From assembly GCF_000614065.1 (NCBI RefSeq), contig NZ_BAKG01000002.1:1-64000 (forward strand): DNA of 64,000 nt. Direction: 5' to 3'. The DNA is from Prevotella dentasini JCM 15908. GTDB lineage: Bacteria; Bacteroidota; Bacteroidia; Bacteroidales; Bacteroidaceae. The translations under genes were made by a program, and so were the position numbers. Under the pieces are notes generated by a model, which saw nothing but the letters and a program-made list of their open reading frames with translations, had not been told where the DNA came from and ran no database searches. Positions 58,708 through 64,000 of this stretch are shown one piece after another (the stretch's first letter is position 1; each line of letters begins with the position of its first letter).

Positions 58708-58708
58708 T

Positions 58709-58954
58709 CTGTCAATCGCCGTAGTAGGCGGAGTGCATATTGACGAAAAGACGGCAGCCAAGCTCGGCGAGGGCAACACCGTCAGCATAGAGGCCGGGGG
58801 CGAAGGTGCGGAAATCATGCTGATGTCGTCGCGTCCGCTTAATGAGCCGATAGCTTGGTATGGTCCTGTGGTAATGAATACCGAGGGGGAAATCCGCACG
58901 GCTATCAGCGATATGAACGATGGTACGTTTATAAAGCAGGCGACCAAGTATTAA
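58709..58954 (+). pseudogene. Pirin family 3' remnant
   Basis: About 80 codons reading KTAAKLGEGNTVSIEAGGEG, then SRPLNEPIAWYGPVVMNTEG and MNDGTFIKQ. This is the C-terminal cupin end of a pirin. The N-terminal two thirds, with the metal site, are absent and the frame begins at the ohrR stop. It looks like a deletion that joined the two genes. Confidence 0.7.
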
Positions 58955-59056
58955 GTATGGATATATCCGGGGATTGTTCCGCTCCCTCTCCTGACGTCAG
59001 TCGGGAGACGGACAAATTCGGGATGAAACTTTTGTGATACTTTTTCTCCTCGGGTC

Positions 59057-59087
59057 TTGCATATCCTCTAATAAATTCCTATCTTTG
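59057..59087 (+). promoter_or_regulatory. Promoter of the DUF3467 gene
   Basis: TTG at 59057-59059 and TATCTTTG at 59080-59087, spaced by 20 bp, 33 bp before the ATG. Confidence 0.7.
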
Positions 59088-59119
59088 CAATAGATTTTTT
59101 ACCTAAATAATAATAACAA

Positions 59120-59443
59120 ATGGACAATAACAATCAGAACCAGCAAGGTCAGCAGTTGCAAATCGACCTCAGCCCAGAAGTAGCAAAAGGCGTTTACACT
59201 AACTTCCAGATAATTTCCCATTCCAGTTCAGAGTTCGTTGTGGACTTTGCAACTCTTCTTCCGGGTGTTCCCAAGGCATCGGTTACGAGCCGTGTCATCC
59301 TCGCCCCGGAGCATGCCAAGCGTCTCCTCGCTGCATTGCAGGAGAACGTTGTGCGCTACGAGCAGGAGTTTGGCAAGATAGAAATGCCAAGCAAGCAGCC
59401 ACGCACAATCTCTCCCTTCGGAAACGGTAAGGCTGAGGCATAA
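59120..59443 (+). CDS. DUF3467 family protein
   Basis: 107-aa protein. A glutamine/asparagine-rich start (MDNNNQNQQGQQLQIDLSPE) is followed by VYTNFQIISHSSSEFVVDFA, LLPGVPKASVTSRVILAPEH and AKRLLAALQENVVRYEQEFG. This is the DUF3467 fold, which is almost universal in Bacteroidetes and normally found just after rpoC. Here about 3 kb of peroxide-defence genes separate them. The function is not known. Its own promoter is clear. Confidence 0.9.
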   Translation: MDNNNQNQQGQQLQIDLSPEVAKGVYTNFQIISHSSSEFVVDFATLLPGVPKASVTSRVILAPEHAKRLLAALQENVVRYEQEFGKIEMPSKQPRTISPFGNGKAEA

Positions 59444-59469
59444 TAGCCCTCATGCGAAAATATTTACGA

Positions 59470-59505
59470 GAACCATGTCCAACGGGTGTTGGCATGGTTC
59501 TTTTT
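59470..59505 (+). terminator. Terminator of the DUF3467 gene
   Basis: gaaccatg (59470-59477) pairs with catggttc (59493-59500), with an inner ccaac/gttgg stem, followed by TTTTT. The rest of the gap to 59782 holds only a TATCTTTG box at 59612-59619 and no gene. Confidence 0.85.
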
Positions 59506-59781
59506 CTTTTCTATAGTCTTTAATAATGGTGAGGTTCTGTGAATGATGATTGCACGGCAGGATGGAAAGTTAAAAAGTAACGGGGATTGTCTGCCGTAGA
59601 AAATAATTTTGTATCTTTGTCTTCGACACTTATTATATTTATATGGAAGGTACGGCAAAAGGATAGGCGACGCGTCAGTCAAATGATGAAGAAATGATAA
59701 AAGGATGATGTTTTGTTGCCTTCATGTTATGTAAGGACGACGCGTATTAGTTTTTTCTGATTATCTATTAAAATATTGTTG

Positions 59782-60489
59782 ATGGAACAGGTTACGCAAA
59801 TGATAACAGATGCTCTTCGGGAGCTGTCTTCCGCAGAGAAACGCAGGGTGTTTCCCCGTTTTTTTAAGACAGGGAAGGGAGAATATGGCGAGGGCGACCG
59901 CTTCTTGGGGGTTGTCGTCCCCAATGTACGGATAATCGCCAGACAGCATAAAGAACTCTCTCTTGAAAATATACGGGAGCTGATGCAGTCGGAATGGCAC
60001 GAGGTCAGGCTATGTGCCCTTCTTATGATGGTAGAAAAAGCCAAACGGGCCGACGAGCCGGCTCGGAAAGCTCTCTTCGACCTTTATCTTTCCGTTACTG
60101 AACATATCAACAATTGGGACTTGGTAGACCTTTCCTGCCGTTTCGTTGTGGGCGAGTATTTGCTTGACAAGTCGCGTGAGGTACTTTACCGTTTGGCAGC
60201 CAGCCCTTTGTTGTGGGACAACCGTATTGCCATAGTCTCCACATACGCCTTCATTCGTAGAGGGCAGTTGGAGGATACCTATGCCCTGAGCGACCTGATG
60301 ATGCGCCATCCTCATGACCTGATGCACAAGGCCATTGGCTGGATGCTCCGCGAAGCAGGCAAGCGCGATTCGCAGCGTCTTTACGACTACGTCATGGCGC
60401 ATCGTGGCGAGATGCCCCGTACCATGCTCCGTTATGCCATAGAGAAGTTTAGTCCCGAAGAACGGGCAATGTTGATGATTCGTGTGTGA
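59782..60489 (+). CDS. AlkD-like DNA alkylation repair protein (HEAT repeats)
   Basis: 235-aa all-helical protein of the AlkD type, DNA glycosylases that remove alkylated bases. Landmarks are RFFKTGKGEYGEGDRFLGVV, VRLCALLMMVEKAK, HINNWDLVDLSCRFVVGEYL (the WD of the active cleft) and LLWDNRIAIVSTYAFIRRGQ (conserved arginine). The closing HEAT-like unit contains DLMHKAIGWMLREAGKRD. ATG 59782 is used; two TTG codons precede it in frame. It probably stands alone, with a promoter-like box near 59612. Confidence 0.88.
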   Translation: MEQVTQMITDALRELSSAEKRRVFPRFFKTGKGEYGEGDRFLGVVVPNVRIIARQHKELSLENIRELMQSEWHEVRLCALLMMVEKAKRADEPARKALFDLYLSVTEHINNWDLVDLSCRFVVGEYLLDKSREVLYRLAASPLLWDNRIAIVSTYAFIRRGQLEDTYALSDLMMRHPHDLMHKAIGWMLREAGKRDSQRLYDYVMAHRGEMPRTMLRYAIEKFSPEERAMLMIRV

Positions 60490-60714
60490 TAATTCATTTT
60501 GGCTTGTTAAAGTATCTTTTGATAGTTATATTTTGTTAATCATCTTCCTTGAGAGAGCTTTTGCGTTTTATTATATTAGGTATTTTGGGAGAATGTTTGT
60601 ACCTTTGCAGGCCGAAACGGCATGATGTGTAGATATGTCTGATAGATAATGCGTTTGTGTCGTAACCGATTGGAAATAAACAAAAATAATATATAATAAT
60701 AAAAATTTAGAATC

Positions 60715-61095
60715 ATGCCTACTATTTCACAATTAGTAAGAAAAGGCAGAAAGGTTGTCGTAGAGAAGAGCAAGTCTCCGGCTTTGGACAATTGTCCTCA
60801 GCGTCGTGGAGTTTGTGTCCGCGTCTATACGACGACCCCAAAGAAGCCTAATTCAGCAATGCGTAAGGTTGCCCGTGTCCGTCTGACAAATCAGAAGGAG
60901 GTCAACTCTTACATCCCGGGAGAAGGCCACAACTTGCAGGAGCACAGCATCGTGCTCGTTCGCGGTGGTCGTGTAAAGGATCTTCCCGGTGTGCGCTATC
61001 ACATCGTTCGTGGTACTCTTGATACTGCAGGTGTTGCCAACCGCACACAGCGTCGTTCCAAGTACGGTGCCAAGCGTCCAAAGGCAAAGAAGTAA
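60715..61095 (+). CDS. rpsL: Ribosomal protein uS12
   Basis: 126-aa decoding-centre protein: [40 protein letters not shown] and [20 protein letters not shown]. Lysine at the streptomycin site in TPKKPNS is present, the normally sensitive form. A TACCTTTG box at 60600-60607 probably marks its promoter. It starts the rpsL-rpsG-fusA (str) operon. Confidence 0.97.
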   Translation: MPTISQLVRKGRKVVVEKSKSPALDNCPQRRGVCVRVYTTTPKKPNSAMRKVARVRLTNQKEVNSYIPGEGHNLQEHSIVLVRGGRVKDLPGVRYHIVRGTLDTAGVANRTQRRSKYGAKRPKAKK

Positions 61096-61327
61096 AAAAC
61101 AATCGTTTCTTTCTCTCCCTTGAAAGGGTGGGGAAGAAACCTTGATTTTCTAACCTTGCTGCTAACAGTCGGTGATGGCTGATAGTCTAAGGTTTCCCAA
61201 GAAAGACTTAAACAAAATAGTTTTGCTGGAGATTTGTTTATCAACAGGTTGAGTAAAGGCCCAAGAGTGGGCGTTGAAGAACGAAAAGACGACAGCCTCC
61301 GCAGAATTAAAAGTTTTAATAAATAAA

Positions 61328-61804
61328 ATGAGAAAAGCAAAACCAAAGAAGCGTGTGATCCTTCCGGATCCGAAGTTCAATGACCAAAAGGTCTCAAAGT
61401 TCGTGAATCATCTGATGTATGACGGTAAAAAGAACACGTCGTACGAAATCTTCTATGCAGCCCTTGATATTGTTGGCGGTAAGCTGAAGGATGAGGAGAA
61501 GTCTCCACTGGAAGTGTGGAAGCAGGCTCTTGACAACATTACTCCGCAGGTTGAGGTGAAGAGCCGCCGTATCGGTGGTGCTACTTTCCAAGTTCCTACT
61601 GAGATTCGTCCCGACCGCAAAGAGAGCGTTTCCATGAAGAATATGATTGCCTTTGCACGCAAGCGTGGCGGCAAGAGTATGGCAGACAAGCTTGCTGCTG
61701 AAATCATGGATGCTTTCAATAATCAGGGTGGTGCTTACAAGCGTAAGGAAGACATGCACCGCATGGCAGAGGCTAACCGTGCATTTGCTCATTTCAGATT
61801 CTAA
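61328..61804 (+). CDS. rpsG: Ribosomal protein uS7
   Basis: 158-aa protein that nucleates the small-subunit head: [40 protein letters not shown], and [23 protein letters not shown] 61328 fits the family; the frame is open to 61274. The 230-bp gap after rpsL is longer than usual and holds no gene I can see. Confidence 0.96.
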   Translation: MRKAKPKKRVILPDPKFNDQKVSKFVNHLMYDGKKNTSYEIFYAALDIVGGKLKDEEKSPLEVWKQALDNITPQVEVKSRRIGGATFQVPTEIRPDRKESVSMKNMIAFARKRGGKSMADKLAAEIMDAFNNQGGAYKRKEDMHRMAEANRAFAHFRF

Positions 61805-61833
61805 GTTGGACATAAACAATAAGGTAAAAGAAA

Positions 61834-63949
61834 ATGGCAAATCGCGATTTACATTTGACTCGTAACATCGGTATCATGCTCATATTGATGCCGGTAAGAC
61901 AACAACTTCGGAACGTATCCTTTTCTACACGGGAAAAACCCACAAAATCGGTGAGGTGCACGATGGTGCGGCTACCATGGACTGGATGGCACAGGAACAG
62001 GAGCGTGGTATCACCATTACTTCTGCTGCAACAACCTGTAACTGGAACTATCTGAACAAGTCTTATAAAATTAACTTGATTGATACTCCGGGACACGTTG
62101 ACTTTACTGCTGAGGTTGAGCGTTCGCTCCGTGTACTTGATGGTGCAGTTGCAACTTACTCTGCTGCCGATGGCGTTCAGCCACAGTCCGAGACTGTATG
62201 GCGTCAGGCAGACAAATATAACGTACCGCGTATAGGTTATGTTAATAAGATGGACCGCTCTGGTGCAGACTTCTACGAGACTGTGCGTCAGATGCGGGAT
62301 GTTCTTGGGGCTAACCCTGTTCCTGTTCAGATTCCTATTGGTGCAGAGGAAAACTTCAAGGGTGTTGTAGACCTCATCAAGATGAAAGCTATCCTGTGGC
62401 ATGACGAAACCATGGGTGCTGAGTATGACGTGGAGGATATTCCTGCTGAACTCGCCGATGAGGCTGCTGAATGGCGCGACAAGCTGCTTGAAAGTGCCGC
62501 TAACTTCGACGACGAGGTTATGGAACTTTATCTTGATGGTCAGGATATCCCTGAAGAAAAGCTGATAGCAGCTATCCGTAAGGGATGTATCTCTATGGAA
62601 TGCTGCCCGATGGTTCTTGGCTCTTCCTATAAAAATAAGGGTGTTCAGCCACTGCTTGACTATGTATGTGCATTCTTGCCTTCACCACTTGACACGGTGG
62701 CTGTTACGGGTACTAATCCTGAAACGGAGGAGGAAGAAGAGCGTAAGCCTTCTGATACCGAGCCGACTGCCGCCCTTGCGTTCAAGATTGCTACCGACCA
62801 TTCATGGGCCGTTTGGTATTCTTCCGCGTTTACTCCGGTAAGGTGGTTGCTGGTTCATACGTTTATAACCCACGTTCTCGTAAAAAGGAGCGTATCAGCC
62901 GCCTGTTCCAGATGAACTCCAATAAGGAAATCCCAATGGAGTCTATTGATGCAGGCGATATTGGTGCTGGTGTAGGATTCAAGGATATTCGTACAGGTGA
63001 TACTCTTTGTGATGAGGGTTCACCTATCGTATTGGAATCCATGTCCTTCCCTGATACAGTGATTTCTATTGCAGTTGAGCCGAAGAGCCAGGCTGATATT
63101 ACCAAGCTTGACAATGGTCTTGCTAAGTTGGCTGAAGAAGACCCGACTTTCACTGTTCGTACCGATGAGCAGAGTGGTCAGACCATCATTTCTGGTATGG
63201 GTGAGCTTCACCTTGACATTATTATTGACCGTCTGAAGCGTGAGTTCAAGGTTGAGTGTAATCAGGGTAAGCCTCAGGTTAACTATAAGGAGGCTATTAC
63301 CAAGGCTGCTCAGAGCCGTGAGACTTACAAGAAGCAGTCTGGTGGCCGCGGTAAGTTCGCTTGTATTGATGTTACCATTGAGCCAAAGGACGAAGACTAC
63401 ACAGAGGGCGATATGCAGTTTGTCAATGTTGTCAAGGGCGGTAACGTGCCTAAGGAATTCATCCCTGCTGTTGAGAAGGGATTCAAGGATTGTATTGGCA
63501 ATGGTGTTCTTGGCGGCTTCCCGCTGACTGGCATGAAGGTTACGCTTACCGATGGTTCTTTCCACCCGGTAGATTCTGACCAGTTGTCGTTTGAGTTGGT
63601 AGCTCATCAGGCTTTCAAGAAGCTCTGCCCACAGGCTGGTCCTGTTCTGATGGAGCCTATCATGCGTGTTGAGGTGGTTACGCCTGAAGAGAACATGGGT
63701 GATGTGATTGGAGACTTGAACAAGCGTCGTGGTCTTGTACAGGGAATGGAAGAAGCACGTAGTGGTGCACGTATTGTAAAGGCTATGGTACCGCTGTCAG
63801 AGATGTTTGGTTATGTAACAGCTCTCCGTACTATCACTTCTGGTCGTGCAACGTCTTCTATGGAATACGATCATCACTCTCCTGTTTCCAATAGTCTTGC
63901 CAAGACCATTCTTGATGAGCTGAACGGACATTCAGAGCTGTTGAAGTAA
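61834..63949 (+). CDS. fusA: Elongation factor G, two frameshifts
   Basis: 705 aa after correction. It is the translocase GTPase. One G missing near 61878 breaks the P-loop (restored: [20 protein letters not shown]). One C missing near 62798 breaks the end of the GTPase domain (restored: [18 protein letters not shown]). Other landmarks are [53 protein letters not shown] and a terminal [11 protein letters not shown]. Both fixes rebuild invariant residues, so the gene is functional. After its stop only 51 bp remain, with nothing to annotate. Confidence 0.97.
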
Positions 63950-64000
63950 GAATAAAATACTATATGAGGTAGGGTGGCTCCTTATAGCGAATGACTCTTA

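Overview
This window is a chromosomal segment of a Bacteroidales bacterium, most likely a Prevotella-type (Prevotellaceae) species. Four things point there. Upstream sites match the Bacteroidetes promoter (TTTG about 20 bp before TAnnTTTG) and no clear Shine-Dalgarno sites are seen. A complete type IX secretion core (porP-porK-porL-porM-porN) is present. There are BspA-like leucine-rich-repeat surface proteins. The order tRNA(Thr,Tyr,Gly,Thr)-tuf-tRNA(Trp)-secE-nusG-rplKAJL-rpoBC-rpsL-rpsG-fusA is typical of the group. All identifications come from reading the sequence; no database was searched.

Layout. 1-2011: AT-rich accessory patch with three degenerate IS982-family remnants around a 108-aa orphan and a DUF2971 protein. 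2232-3624: conserved trio (unknown protein, PduO-type cobalamin adenosyltransferase, DUF2795). 3765-4618: dispersed repeats, a promoter, two very small ORFs and a possible zinc-ribbon ORF. 4634-11461: por operon and an outer-membrane barrel. 11462-14703: ATPase remnant and priA. 14892-16990 (minus): PatB/MalY-like aminotransferase and DUF3737 protein. 17246-22194: barrel protein, ECF sigma, FecR anti-sigma and a TonB receptor with two N-terminal STN domains. 22195-28549: tandem TACGTA palindromes, then a TonB receptor, a beta-propeller lipoprotein, a TcmP/LCMT-type methyltransferase and a TetR regulator. 28665-32388: ATPase remnant, palindromic repeats, tricorn-like S41 protease (minus). 32851-41136: two LRR surface proteins (likely type IX cargo), malate dehydrogenase and an Xaa-Pro aminopeptidase. 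41314-56029: rpsU, xerC, hpf, five tRNAs, tuf and the secE-to-rpoC block. 56775-58954: peroxide-defence cluster (ferritin-like/Dps, glutathione peroxidase, OhrR, pirin remnant) behind paired palindromic operators. 59120-63949: DUF3467, AlkD-like protein, rpsL, rpsG, fusA.

How the genes work together. The por genes encode the machine that would export proteins such as the LRR proteins at 32851 and 39469. The sigma/anti-sigma/STN-receptor set is a cell-surface signalling unit. The second receptor cluster looks like a small-molecule or metal-chelate uptake unit with its own modifying enzyme and repressor. The OhrR cluster would respond to organic hydroperoxides.

Sequence quality. About twenty single-base losses interrupt otherwise well-conserved reading frames, including rpoB (2), fusA (2), rplL, priA (4) and porP. 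Most fall in short G or C runs. Because essential genes are hit and each frame is restored by one or two bases, I treat them as consensus errors and annotate each affected gene as one feature. The best candidates for something undescribed are the dispersed GAAAGTGCCGTTTTC palindromes, the receptor-propeller-methyltransferase-TetR unit with its leader hairpin, the tandem TACGTA array, and the double ATCGC-N2-GCGAT operator.
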